Shown here one piece after another: positions 7,939 through 16,217 of a stretch of 22,379 bases of DNA. The stretch is from NCBI GenBank assembly GCA_033791585.1, contig JASJGK010000197.1, positions 1-22,379 of the forward strand, read 5' to 3'. The stretch's first letter is position 1. Every line of letters starts with the position of its first letter. The position numbers and the translations under genes are program-made. Under the pieces are notes generated by a model. It was not told the DNA's origin. It saw only the letters and a program-made list of their open reading frames with translations, and made no database searches. The stretch is from JASJGK01 sp033791585. GTDB lineage: Bacteria; SAR324; XYD2-FULL-50-16.

Positions 7939-9828
7939 ATGAGAATCCAGTCGGTAAAGCCGGTTTTACTGATCCTGTTGCTTCTTTTTCTCCCGTTCTT
8001 TTTTTCCAGCACTCTTGGCCTTTGGGGCCTTTGGCATTATGGCATTGAGTCAAATTTTGTAGCCGATTTCCCCCTCGAACTCAACCGAGCAAGAGAGTTT
8101 TTTTGGTGGTATTTGAGTTTAGTAGCGGGGCTTTTCGTCGGTGGTGGCCTGGTTGTAGCCTTGGCCCTTTGGGCTTTTTCAACAAAAATTTTAAAACCCT
8201 TAAAAAACTTGGTTGAGGCCAATCACTTTTTAGACAGTGGACTTGACTTAAGTAGGGCCATTGTCCCCATAAAAGATGCACCTCAGGGCGTTGTTTCGCT
8301 AATTATGGAACATAGAAATCACCTGATTGAGTCTTTTATCAAAGAAACAAATCGGGCCCAAGGGGTTTTTAACGCTCTCCAGGAAGCAATTTTTATTTTC
8401 GACAAAAATGCCAAGATTATTGAAGTTAATTTTTCCGCAGTCATGTTATTAAACCAATCGACCAAAGATTACCAAGGGAACGGAGTTGGTTTTCTATTGG
8501 CCCAAAATTCTGAGTGCCCGAAAAATTGGTGGCAGAGCAACCAATACTCTGGGGCGGTGGATAGTTTTGAAGTAGTGATGAAAGCCAAATCTGGTGAAGA
8601 AATCCCTGTTGTGTGCTCTTCTTCCATGCTGATTGATAATTTTGGAGAGTTTTCAGGCATGGTGCTTACAGCCAGAAGCCTCTCCTTACAAAAGGCCCAA
8701 GCTGAAGAAATTCACCTGTTGCAAGAAATGGTTAAACAAAGCCCCATTCCCTTGGTATTAGCTTCCATCTCTGGTATAGTAAAATATGCAAATCAGGCTT
8801 TTGTTGAGAAACGTGGTGGACTAGCAGCCAACTACATCGGCCTTGATTTACAGTTTATCGAAAGTGAGCTGCAAGGGGTTGGTTCTTATTGGGATAAAGA
8901 TCTAACTGGTCGTTTTAAAAAAGAAATTCAGGGCAAAGGGTTTTATGTGATTGATGGTGTAAAAACAGAAACAAGTTTTTTTGAACAGGTGACAGCTAGC
9001 TTAATCCAGGGGCAAAATGAAGCTTCTATTTTAATTTCCTTTGAAGACATTGACCAGTTAAAAACGATCCAAAATGGATTGGAAGAGATGGTAGAGGCTC
9101 GCGTACAAGAATTAAAAAAAGCATATAAGGATTTAAAAAGTCTGGAGAAATTAAAGGATGAATTTTTAGCTACCATTAGCCATGAATTAAAAACGCCCCT
9201 TTCTTCTATTATCGGCTACTCCGAGGCCTTTTGTGATATGCAACTGGAGCCAGAGCAAGTTAAAAAATTTGGTGGTATTATATTAGGCGAGTCAGAGAGG
9301 TTGTTGGCCTTGGTACAGGATTTACTTGATCATACGTCCCTGATTTCTGGCCGTTTGAGTATGCAGCGGTCCTCCCAGCAGTTTGATGATTTGGTTGCAC
9401 GATCATGTAACAGTATCCATGCATTAATAAATGAAAAGAAGCTTGAAATTATGGTCAAACCAAGCGAGATTGACTTTGCAGGTGATGGCTTGAGGATTAT
9501 TCAAGTACTTGTGAATCTTTTAGGGAATGCCACTAAGTTCGCTCCCTATGGCAGCCGCATTGAATTAAAGGTTACCAAAGAGGCGCAAGGTTTTACCGTC
9601 TTGGTGCAAGACCAAGGTTCTGGTGTACCAAAAGAGTTAGAAAGTGCAATTTTCGAAAGCTTCCGCCAACACAGAAGTCACGGCAGCGAGATCAAAGGAA
9701 CAGGTTTAGGTTTGAGTATTTCAAAAAAAATTATTGAGGCCCATGGTGGTAAAATCTGGGCAGAATCAAGTAACCAAGGCGGCAAAATCTATTTTTGGCT
9801 TCCCTATATTGGCGAGGAGCAAGCATGA
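7939..9828 (+). CDS. Membrane PAS-domain sensor histidine kinase in the che operon
   Basis: A 629-residue sensor kinase. Two N-terminal membrane segments (about residues 8-29 and 56-80) flank a very short periplasmic loop of about 25 residues. A HAMP-like or linker stretch follows, then two PAS-like domains (about 142-250 and 262-373) and a coiled coil (about 373-408). The dimerisation domain carries the phosphorylatable H415 in SHELKTP (414-420). The ATPase domain has the N box NLLGNATKFAP (526-536), the G1 box DQGSGVP (558-564), FESF (572-575) and the G2 box GTGLGLSI (587-594). All catalytic boxes are intact. The small periplasmic loop suggests it senses through the cytoplasmic PAS domains or the membrane rather than an external ligand. 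It lies 4 bp after cheW and overlaps cheR by 4 bp. Its partner may be the lone receiver encoded two genes downstream; that is inference. Confidence 0.9.
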   Translation: MRIQSVKPVLLILLLLFLPFFFSSTLGLWGLWHYGIESNFVADFPLELNRAREFFWWYLSLVAGLFVGGGLVVALALWAFSTKILKPLKNLVEANHFLDSGLDLSRAIVPIKDAPQGVVSLIMEHRNHLIESFIKETNRAQGVFNALQEAIFIFDKNAKIIEVNFSAVMLLNQSTKDYQGNGVGFLLAQNSECPKNWWQSNQYSGAVDSFEVVMKAKSGEEIPVVCSSSMLIDNFGEFSGMVLTARSLSLQKAQAEEIHLLQEMVKQSPIPLVLASISGIVKYANQAFVEKRGGLAANYIGLDLQFIESELQGVGSYWDKDLTGRFKKEIQGKGFYVIDGVKTETSFFEQVTASLIQGQNEASILISFEDIDQLKTIQNGLEEMVEARVQELKKAYKDLKSLEKLKDEFLATISHELKTPLSSIIGYSEAFCDMQLEPEQVKKFGGIILGESERLLALVQDLLDHTSLISGRLSMQRSSQQFDDLVARSCNSIHALINEKKLEIMVKPSEIDFAGDGLRIIQVLVNLLGNATKFAPYGSRIELKVTKEAQGFTVLVQDQGSGVPKELESAIFESFRQHRSHGSEIKGTGLGLSISKKIIEAHGGKIWAESSNQGGKIYFWLPYIGEEQA

Positions 9829-10646
9829 ATGGAATAGATAGCATGTCTGCTACCGAATTTAGCCTCTACCAAAAGTTAATCTATGATACCTGTGGGATCA
9901 ATCTCACAGAGGGGAAAAAGCAACTCCTAGTCTCTAGGCTTAAAAAACGGATGGACGCTTTACATATTACCTCTTTTAAAGAATACCGTGAGTTTATAAC
10001 CAGCCCAAAAAATGAGCATGAATTTAGTCTGATGCTCAATGCTGTTTCCACCAATAAAACCGACTTCTTCCGTGAGCCGGTTCATTTTGATTTCATGAAT
10101 GAACACGTCTACCCCAAGATGGGCAAACAAAGCCAAATTCGAATCTGGTGCGCTGCTAGTAGCTCTGGCGAAGAACCCTTTACCATTGCCATGACCTTAA
10201 ACGAAGCGCTACGTGGCGCTAAAAAGGACATTAAAATACTTGCAACAGATATCTCAACCAAGGTTCTGGGCGAGGCTGAAAGGGCCATTTATAGTGCTGA
10301 TAATACTAGGCCTATTTTGCCTTCACTGCTTAAAAAATATTTCCTTAAGGGTTCTGGCGAGTGGGAAGGCCATTTTCTGGTCAAGGATGAGCTTAAGGAT
10401 TTGGTTCATTTCAAACGCTTGAACTTGATGGAACCTTTTCCCTTGACCATTGAATTTGATGTTATATTTTGCAGAAATGTGATGATCTATTTTGATAAAG
10501 AAACCAGAGAAAACTTGGTGAACCGAATGGAAAAATTCATAAAAATTGGTGGATACCTCTTCATTGGAAATGCAGAGTCGTTAAGTGGTTTAAAACATAA
10601 CTATAAATACGTACAACCGGCAGTGTACCAGCGGGTAAAACGTTAG
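9825..10646 (+). CDS. cheR: Chemoreceptor glutamate methyltransferase CheR
   Basis: CheR methylates glutamate side chains of chemoreceptors using S-adenosylmethionine, driving adaptation. I take ATG 9825, which overlaps the kinase stop (ATGA) and has GAGGAG at 9814-9819; an upstream in-frame TTG (9795) would add ten residues but lacks support. The 273-residue protein has the N-terminal helical domain, then TDFFREPVHFDF (79-90), the SAM-binding CAASSSGEEP (109-118), the ILATDIS strand (138-144) and the FCRNVMIYFD motif (215-224). The length is normal. Adaptation enzymes cheR, cheD and cheB are all in this operon. Confidence 0.94.
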   Translation: MNGIDSMSATEFSLYQKLIYDTCGINLTEGKKQLLVSRLKKRMDALHITSFKEYREFITSPKNEHEFSLMLNAVSTNKTDFFREPVHFDFMNEHVYPKMGKQSQIRIWCAASSSGEEPFTIAMTLNEALRGAKKDIKILATDISTKVLGEAERAIYSADNTRPILPSLLKKYFLKGSGEWEGHFLVKDELKDLVHFKRLNLMEPFPLTIEFDVIFCRNVMIYFDKETRENLVNRMEKFIKIGGYLFIGNAESLSGLKHNYKYVQPAVYQRVKR

Positions 10647-10653
10647 GGAAAAT

Positions 10654-11028
10654 ATGAGCGCAAAAATACTAGTAGTTGATGATGAGCAAAATCTGAGGGA
10701 TCTGATTCAGTTTAGGTTACAGGCAAAGGGTTTTGCCGTTGAAAATGCAAGTAATGGGGCTGAGGCCATTGAAAAGGCCAAGGCTAATCGGCCAGATTTA
10801 ATTGTGCTAGATGTTATGATGCCGGACTTAGATGGTTTTGCGGTTTTAGAAATTATCAAAGGGGAAGAGTCAGGCTTAAAAGATGTAAAGGTCTTGCTGC
10901 TTTCGGCCAAAGGAGCCGCCGATGATGTGGAAAAGGGTATGAACGCAGGGGCCAATGGCTACATGGCAAAACCCTTCCGTGCTGAAAATTTGATTGAAGA
11001 GATAGAGAAGATTCTAGAGGCCAACTAA
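10654..11028 (+). CDS. Single-domain response regulator (CheY-like receiver)
   Basis: A 124-residue stand-alone receiver domain. The acidic pair D9/D10 (VVDDE), phosphoacceptor D53 (LIVLDVMMPDLDGF), S84 (LLSAKG) and K106 (MAKPF) are all present, with Y103 at the switch position. The body reads like receivers of the PhoB/PilH type (VVDDE, VMMPDLDG) rather than flagellar CheY (typically VDDS..MR). It may therefore be the output of the PAS kinase upstream, of CheA, or of both. It begins 7 bp after cheR, and its ribosome binding site (AGGGA) overlaps the cheR stop. Whether it binds the flagellar switch cannot be told from sequence. Confidence 0.9.
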   Translation: MSAKILVVDDEQNLRDLIQFRLQAKGFAVENASNGAEAIEKAKANRPDLIVLDVMMPDLDGFAVLEIIKGEESGLKDVKVLLLSAKGAADDVEKGMNAGANGYMAKPFRAENLIEEIEKILEAN

Positions 11029-11031
11029 GTA

Positions 11032-11544
11032 ATGTACAGCCCGACCCAAGAGCTTTTTTATTTGCAACCTGGCGAAGTTTTTGTCACGGGGCAAGGGACC
11101 ACTATCACAACCGTGCTTGGAAGTTGCGTTGCTGTGTGCATGTGGGACCCTATTAAAAAAATTGGAGGCATGAACCATGTGGTGATGCCTCGCCTAGCGG
11201 AAGGGGAAGAACCTTCAACCAAGTACGGGAATATTGCCACCTTTATTTTACTAGATATGATGGTTAAAGAAGGCTCTAAGCCTAGTAATATTCAATGTTC
11301 AGTTTTTGGTGGAGCATCGAAACTAGGGCAACATGAGTTTACCCAGGCGAAATTGAGGGTGGGGGCTATTAACATTGAGGTGACCTTAAAGGTATTAGAA
11401 CATTTAAAAATGAAAATAATTGCCCAAAATGTTGGTGGGGAAAGAGGGCGAAAGATAATCTTAAATACGGAAGATGGAAAAATTGATATGAACTATTTGA
11501 AAAGCTTTGATTTTTCCAAAGAAATTAAGGAGATTAAGCTGTAA
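11032..11544 (+). CDS. cheD: Chemoreceptor glutamine deamidase CheD
   Basis: CheD deamidates specific receptor glutamines to glutamates and in some species is bound by CheC. The 170-residue protein has the catalytic cysteine C32 in TVLGSCVAVCMWDP, H49 in GGMNHVVMP and the T26/T27 pair, at spacings matching the Thr-Cys-His triad of the family. The central segment VFGGASKLG (91-99) and the C-terminal NVGGERGRKIILNTEDGK (133-150) are standard. It starts 3 bp after the receiver gene and overlaps cheB by one base. No cheC is present in the window. Confidence 0.93.
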   Translation: MYSPTQELFYLQPGEVFVTGQGTTITTVLGSCVAVCMWDPIKKIGGMNHVVMPRLAEGEEPSTKYGNIATFILLDMMVKEGSKPSNIQCSVFGGASKLGQHEFTQAKLRVGAINIEVTLKVLEHLKMKIIAQNVGGERGRKIILNTEDGKIDMNYLKSFDFSKEIKEIKL

Positions 11545-12653
11545 TGGCGGCAGTAAAAGTATTGGTCGTAGACGGCTCTGCCTTAGTGCGTAATTTCTTT
11601 AAAAAAGAATTAGGCTTAAGGGCTGAAATTGAGCTTTTGGGCTTGGCCAAGGGTGCTGTTGATGCTCGTGATTTGATTGTGGAGCTAAAACCTGAGGTGG
11701 TTTTACTTGATTTAAGTTTGCCTAAAGCCTTGGATTTTATTGCTGTCTTGATGGAGCACTGGCCCCTTCCTATCGTGGTTTTGAGTTCTAAATTTGCCGA
11801 TGAAAAAGAACGAGGAGAAAAGGCTCTGAGCCTTGGAGCCGTCCAGTTTTTGGAAAAACCAAAACCGACCTCCAAAGAAAGTACCCTAGAAATTAATACG
11901 TTAGTCAAGGCGATTTTGGGCGTGAAGGGGAAAAAAGCCTTGGCACGAAGATCTCTTCCACAGGGATCACAGAAAAGTGGCAAGGTAGCTTCAACTTCTG
12001 GGGTTGGTTCTAACTCAAATGCCACAACTTCACCTAACGCAAATTCAGAGGGTTTGGTCCCTTTGCATCTACAAAGTGATCGGTTGATTGCCATAGGTGC
12101 CTCCACAGGTGGCACCGAGGCCATAAAAGCTGTATTGGTGAAAATTCCCAGTGGCCTACCTGGTATAGTTATGGTGCAGCATATGCCAGAAGGCTTTACT
12201 CATTCCTTTGCCGAGCGCTTGAATTCTTTAAGTCCTAATTTAGAAGTTCGTGAGGCTGTGAATGGGGAGGAAGTATACCCTGGGCTTTGCCTCTTGGCGC
12301 CTGGTGATAAACATATGGAAGTTGAGCGCAACTCAGGCCGATATTTTGTAAAGGTCTACAAGGGGGATCTGGTGAATAGGCATATGCCTAGCGTGGATGT
12401 GTTGTTTGATTCAGTGGCAAAGGTTGTAGGGAAAAAATCCATTGGCGTGATCTTAACGGGTATGGGGGCAGATGGTGCTAAGGGGTTGCTCAATATGAGA
12501 AACTCTGGGGCTCAAACCATGAACCAAGATGAAGAAAGCTGTGTGGTTTACGGTATGCCTCGGGAAGCCCACTTGATTGGCGCTTCTGAAAAAGAGGTGC
12601 CTTTAGATCAAGTGGCATCGGCCATTTCTAATGCTTTTAAAAAAATAAAATAG
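11544..12653 (+). CDS. cheB: Chemoreceptor methylesterase CheB with a degenerate receiver domain
   Basis: CheB removes methyl groups from chemoreceptors; its N-terminal receiver normally inhibits the C-terminal esterase until phosphorylated. The esterase is intact: S187 in IGASTGG (184-190), H213 in VQHMPEGF, and D310 in TGMGADG (305-311). The receiver (1-125) is unusual. The acidic pair that binds magnesium reads DG (D10, G11) rather than DD, and the region after phosphoacceptor D56 is LSLPKALDF in place of the usual MPxMDGLEF. D56 and K105 remain. A Ser/Asn/Thr-rich linker (about 128-178) joins the domains. AAGGAG (11527-11532) precedes the start, which overlaps the cheD stop by one base. 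It is the last gene of the operon and a terminator follows. Confidence 0.93.
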   Translation: MAAVKVLVVDGSALVRNFFKKELGLRAEIELLGLAKGAVDARDLIVELKPEVVLLDLSLPKALDFIAVLMEHWPLPIVVLSSKFADEKERGEKALSLGAVQFLEKPKPTSKESTLEINTLVKAILGVKGKKALARRSLPQGSQKSGKVASTSGVGSNSNATTSPNANSEGLVPLHLQSDRLIAIGASTGGTEAIKAVLVKIPSGLPGIVMVQHMPEGFTHSFAERLNSLSPNLEVREAVNGEEVYPGLCLLAPGDKHMEVERNSGRYFVKVYKGDLVNRHMPSVDVLFDSVAKVVGKKSIGVILTGMGADGAKGLLNMRNSGAQTMNQDEESCVVYGMPREAHLIGASEKEVPLDQVASAISNAFKKIK

Positions 12654-12672
12654 TTGGCAGTATAAAGAGAAC

Positions 12673-12704
12673 AAAAAAAGCCTAGCAGAAACTAGGCTTT
12701 TTTT
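12673..12704. terminator. Bidirectional terminator between cheB and psd
   Basis: Stem AGCCTAG (12679-12685) / CTAGGCT (12692-12698) with loop CAGAAA, flanked by an A run upstream and a T run downstream (12698-12704). It can work in both directions and sits between convergent cheB and psd. Two further inverted repeats lie between it and psd: AAGAAG/CTTCTT at 12714-12728, and GTTTAAA/TTTAAAC at 12748-12767 overlapping the psd stop. Confidence 0.9.
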
Positions 12705-12761
12705 GGCTCAAATAAGAAGGAACTTCTTGAGGACAAGGCTGTTCTTTGTTTAAACTCAGTT

Positions 12762-13589
12762 TTAAACTATCTTGCCGATCATTTCGCCCATTTTGACCTT
12801 CTGGCCTTTACTGATATCTCCTTCCTTAAAGCGCCCCTTTTCCATTAAAAGAATCACGGTACTGCCTAACTGGAAGCGGCCGATTTCTTGGCCTTTGGCA
12901 AATTTTCTGCTTGGCGTAACGGGCAAATCGCACTTTGTGCCCTTATTATCATTCGACTCAAGAGGGTGGTAGGTGGTTTTGATCTTACCAACAACGGTAG
13001 CCCCAACCTTGATCATGCCAATCAAACCTTTTTCCGTTTCAAGGGGAGTAAATATACGCTCATTAATGGAAAAAAGACCGCCGATATTTTCTACAGCAAA
13101 ATGGTTCACTGGCCATAAGTTCCCTGAAAAATAAGAAAATCGGTTCACCTCACCTTGGTAGGGTGTATGGATTCGGTGGTAATCGGCAGGCGAAAGATAG
13201 ATGGTCATAAAATAACCATCGTCAAAAGTTTCTGCGTCTTTGGGGCCAACCAAATCAGACAAGGAATAGTAAATTCCCTTGGTCTGGATTAGTAATCCAT
13301 CTTTAATAGAGCCAAATTCAGCAATTGTGCCATCTACAGGGCTGGTAAGGCTATCTACCGCAGCGTCTACAGGGCGCAAGCCATCTTTTAACTCTCTGGT
13401 GAAAAATTCATTAAAACAGTTGATTTCACTTAAAGGTTTTTTCATTTCGGTTAGATCGATTTTATAAAAATCGGCATAGGTCCGAATGACACTTTCCAAG
13501 AGGGGAGCAGGGGCTTTAAGATCTGCTAACTGCCCCATAAGCTTAGAAAAAATATTTTTTGGTAAAAGCTTTAAAAAAAGATATTTCAT
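12762..13589 (-). CDS. psd: Phosphatidylserine decarboxylase (proenzyme)
   Basis: This inner-membrane enzyme converts phosphatidylserine to phosphatidylethanolamine. It is made as a proenzyme that cleaves itself at a serine to form a pyruvoyl cofactor. The 275-residue protein shows the self-cleavage motif LGST (241-244, S243) in RFQLGSTVILL, the catalytic D87 in SPVDGTI and H141 in DYHRIHTP. WPVNHFAVE (159-167) and the IVGATVVGKI-like strand (residues about 193-203) complete the pattern. The length fits the membrane (type I) family. It starts directly after the ftsH stop with no gap, as the last gene of purC-pyrE-ftsH-psd. Confidence 0.95.
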   Translation of the reverse strand: MKYLFLKLLPKNIFSKLMGQLADLKAPAPLLESVIRTYADFYKIDLTEMKKPLSEINCFNEFFTRELKDGLRPVDAAVDSLTSPVDGTIAEFGSIKDGLLIQTKGIYYSLSDLVGPKDAETFDDGYFMTIYLSPADYHRIHTPYQGEVNRFSYFSGNLWPVNHFAVENIGGLFSINERIFTPLETEKGLIGMIKVGATVVGKIKTTYHPLESNDNKGTKCDLPVTPSRKFAKGQEIGRFQLGSTVILLMEKGRFKEGDISKGQKVKMGEMIGKIV

Positions 13590-15593
13590 TTATCCTTTAT
13601 CCTCTGGCTCGTCTGGTGTTTCAGATTTTTTTGCATCGCCTGATTCTTTACTTGGGGAGTCAGGAGTTGCAGGGGGTGTACTTGAATCCTCAGTTGATTC
13701 AGGTTTAGTTTTTGCCTTTGCTGCTGTTGCATCCTTAGGCGTTACTTCTGCCTTAGCTTCTGCTTCGGATTTTGCCGCTGTAGTAGGCTTTTTAGGGGCA
13801 GGTTTCTTGGGCATCGGCTTTCCGCTAAGTAAAGCTTGGAACTCAGGCGCATCAACCGTTTCTTGATCCATAAGCATCTTAGCCAAGGTCTCTAGAATTT
13901 TTTTGTCGGCCTTAAGAATTTTCATGGCTTCTTTATAAGCCTTAGTTAAAATATCCTTAACCTCTTTATCCACTAGCTCTTGGGTTTCTTCTCCAACAGG
14001 GTCTTCGCCCATTGCCCTTGAATTAGGGTCACCATCAGGAACGGTCAAGGCACCTAATTTAGCACTCATGCCCCACTGGGTAACCATGCGGTAAGCTAAA
14101 TTGGTTGCACTTTGTAAATCGCCTTGAACCCCTGAAGTGGTTTGGTTCATGGTTAACTCTTCGGCAGCCCTGCCACCGAGGGAAACGGTAATTCTCTGGA
14201 TCAAGGATTCTTTATCCATGCTCAGGCGGTCTGTTTCTGGTAAGAAACTGGTCAAACCCAAAGCCTGACCGCGAGGGATAATGGTGATCTTGTGAACGGG
14301 ATCAGTCTTTTTTAGCCTGCCTGCAACTATAGCATGGCCTGCTTCATGGTAAGCCGTTTCCAGTTTTTCTTTGTCCGTCATAATCAAGGAGCGGCGTTCA
14401 GCCCCCATCATCACCTTATCTCTGGCCCATTCAAGGTCTTCTAAGGTAACTTCGTCCTTATCTAGCTGGGCAGCATGCAAGGCAGATTCATTGATTAAAT
14501 TTGCCAATTCGGCCCCAGAAAAACCTGGAGTTCCCTTGGCAACACTGCTCATGTCAGTGTTTTCTTGTAGTTTGATTTTATGAGAATGAACCTCTAAAAT
14601 CTCTTTTCTGCCTTTAATATCTGGTAGACCAACATGCACCTGACGATCGAATCGACCAGGCCTTGTTAAAGCAGGATCGAGAATATCCGATCTGTTGGTA
14701 GCAGCAATAGTAATGACTCCTTCTGTACCATCGAAACCATCCATTTCTACGAGCAAGGCGTTTAGGGTTTGCTCACGTTCATCGTTTCCACCGCCCATAC
14801 CGCCGCCTCTGTGGCGACCGACAGCATCAATCTCATCAATAAAAATAATACAAGGAGCACTCTCGTAGGCTTCCTTGAAGAGGTCTCGCACGCGGCTGGC
14901 ACCAACACCAACAAACATTTCTACAAAGTCAGAACCTGAGATACTAAAAAATGGTACACCAGCTTCACCAGCTACCGCCTTAGCAAGCAAGGTTTTACCT
15001 GTTCCAGGAGGGCCAACCATCAGAACCCCCTTAGGGATCTTACCTCCTAATTTCTGGAATTTACCGGGATCGATCAAGTAGTCTACTATTTCTTCTAACT
15101 CTTCTTTGGCCTCGATCACGCCTGCAACATCCTTAAAGGTAATGGGGTTGCCACTTTCTTCAAACTTCTTAGCTTTAGATTTGCCAATGGACATAATCCT
15201 ACCACCACCACCGCCACCACCAGGCATACGGCGCATCATAAAAATCCAGACGCCTATCAAAAGTGCCAAGGGGCCGATCTGGACCAAAATAGCAACATAC
15301 CAAGGGGTATCTTCAGCAGGTTTCACCTGAATCTGGACCTTTTGGGTGCGTAGCTTTGGCAACAGTGAGGGATCGTAACCAGAAATAGTATGGAAGTGGT
15401 TTTCCCCAGTGGTAATCCCTTTAATATGCTCACCTTGGATGGTCACAGACAAGATGTTACCTCTGTCTAAGTTAGTTAAAAACTTAGAATAGGGGATGTT
15501 AACAGTCTGCGGTTGGGCAAGATTGAAATTGTTGAGGATGCTAAAAAAGAGAACTAGCAAAGCCAGACCCGTTATTACAGAGCGATTATTCAT
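13590..15593 (-). CDS. ftsH: ATP-dependent zinc metalloprotease FtsH
   Basis: FtsH is a membrane-anchored AAA+ protease that degrades misfolded membrane proteins and regulatory substrates, including LpxC in enterobacteria. Order in 667 residues: membrane helix 1 (7-24), a periplasmic domain, membrane helix 2 (99-119), a run of seven glycines (125-131), then the AAA+ module. That module has Walker A GPPGTGKT (194-201), Walker B IIFIDEID (249-256) and the arginine-finger region around residues 311-317. The protease domain carries HEAGH (416-420) and the third zinc ligand, probably D492. The last about 75 residues are a low-complexity Pro/Ala/Lys/Glu/Ser tail ending in acidic residues, which is longer than in most FtsH proteins. 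It starts 18 bp after pyrE, with AAGGAC as ribosome binding site. Confidence 0.96.
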   Translation of the reverse strand: MNNRSVITGLALLVLFFSILNNFNLAQPQTVNIPYSKFLTNLDRGNILSVTIQGEHIKGITTGENHFHTISGYDPSLLPKLRTQKVQIQVKPAEDTPWYVAILVQIGPLALLIGVWIFMMRRMPGGGGGGGRIMSIGKSKAKKFEESGNPITFKDVAGVIEAKEELEEIVDYLIDPGKFQKLGGKIPKGVLMVGPPGTGKTLLAKAVAGEAGVPFFSISGSDFVEMFVGVGASRVRDLFKEAYESAPCIIFIDEIDAVGRHRGGGMGGGNDEREQTLNALLVEMDGFDGTEGVITIAATNRSDILDPALTRPGRFDRQVHVGLPDIKGRKEILEVHSHKIKLQENTDMSSVAKGTPGFSGAELANLINESALHAAQLDKDEVTLEDLEWARDKVMMGAERRSLIMTDKEKLETAYHEAGHAIVAGRLKKTDPVHKITIIPRGQALGLTSFLPETDRLSMDKESLIQRITVSLGGRAAEELTMNQTTSGVQGDLQSATNLAYRMVTQWGMSAKLGALTVPDGDPNSRAMGEDPVGEETQELVDKEVKDILTKAYKEAMKILKADKKILETLAKMLMDQETVDAPEFQALLSGKPMPKKPAPKKPTTAAKSEAEAKAEVTPKDATAAKAKTKPESTEDSSTPPATPDSPSKESGDAKKSETPDEPEDKG

Positions 15594-15611
15594 TTGGTCC
15601 TTGGGAAGCCG

Positions 15612-16217
15612 TTAGGGCTTTATTGTGCTATTATCTATTAAAAATTGCTGTGATTTCTGGTACAGTTCCTCAGAAATCTTACCACTGCTTTTGAGTTGGT
15701 CGATGACTTCAAAAACACTAATAAGAGAGTGTAGTTTGTACCCCTTTTCGATTAGGGCCTCCCTTCCACCTTGTTCTCTATCAATCAAAACAGCTACATC
15801 TGTGACTTTCAAGCCTTCCGCCTCTAAAACATCAAAGGTTTCAAATTTAGAAAGACCGTTGGTAATTAAATCATCAATGACCAAAACGGTTTCGCCACTC
15901 TTAAAAATACCTTCAATCTGCTTTTTAGTGCCGTAGCCCTTAACCTCTTTCCTGGGATAGATCATGGGAATTTTAGTTAATAAACTAAAGGCCGTGGCCA
16001 TGGGTAAAGCTGTATAGGGAATGCCTGCCACTCTGTCATACTTCAAATCAGAGCTTAACACCTTAAAGGCCTGAGCAATGTTTTCAAGCAGACTCGGGTC
16101 GCTAACGATCATCCGTAGATCAATATATATAGGAGATAGAATCCCTGATTTTAAAGTAAACTCGCCAAACTTAATGGCACCCAGTTCGCTTAGTTGCGCT
16201 ATTATTTTTTCTTTCAT
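15612..16217 (-). CDS. pyrE: Orotate phosphoribosyltransferase
   Basis: PyrE joins orotate to PRPP to make orotidine monophosphate in pyrimidine synthesis. The 201-residue protein has FGEFTLKSGILSPIYIDLR (17-35) at the N-terminus, and the basic loop RKEVKGYGTKK (89-99) that contacts PRPP. The PRPP-binding motif is VLVIDDLITNGLSKFE (111-126), followed by the DREQGG strand (147-152). The ITNGLSK variant recalls eukaryotic UMP synthase-type enzymes more than the TTGGS form of E. coli. The start overlaps the purC stop by four bases (ATGA). Confidence 0.93.
   Translation of the reverse strand: MKEKIIAQLSELGAIKFGEFTLKSGILSPIYIDLRMIVSDPSLLENIAQAFKVLSSDLKYDRVAGIPYTALPMATAFSLLTKIPMIYPRKEVKGYGTKKQIEGIFKSGETVLVIDDLITNGLSKFETFDVLEAEGLKVTDVAVLIDREQGGREALIEKGYKLHSLISVFEVIDQLKSSGKISEELYQKSQQFLIDNSTIKP

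Noticed and set aside
9795..9824. Upstream TTG start for cheR adding ten residues
   Set aside because: ATG 9825 has a well-placed GAGGAG and the common ATGA overlap with the kinase stop; the TTG has no such support and the extra residues are not typical of CheR.
11534..12124. 196-codon open frame on the minus strand opposite cheB
   Set aside because: It lies wholly antisense to the clearly coding cheB, has a Ser/Ala/Lys-biased composition typical of shadow frames, and no ribosome binding site or recognisable motif.
13486..13866. 126-codon plus-strand frame across the psd/ftsH junction
   Set aside because: It mirrors the low-complexity ftsH tail; the repetitive composition explains the open frame.
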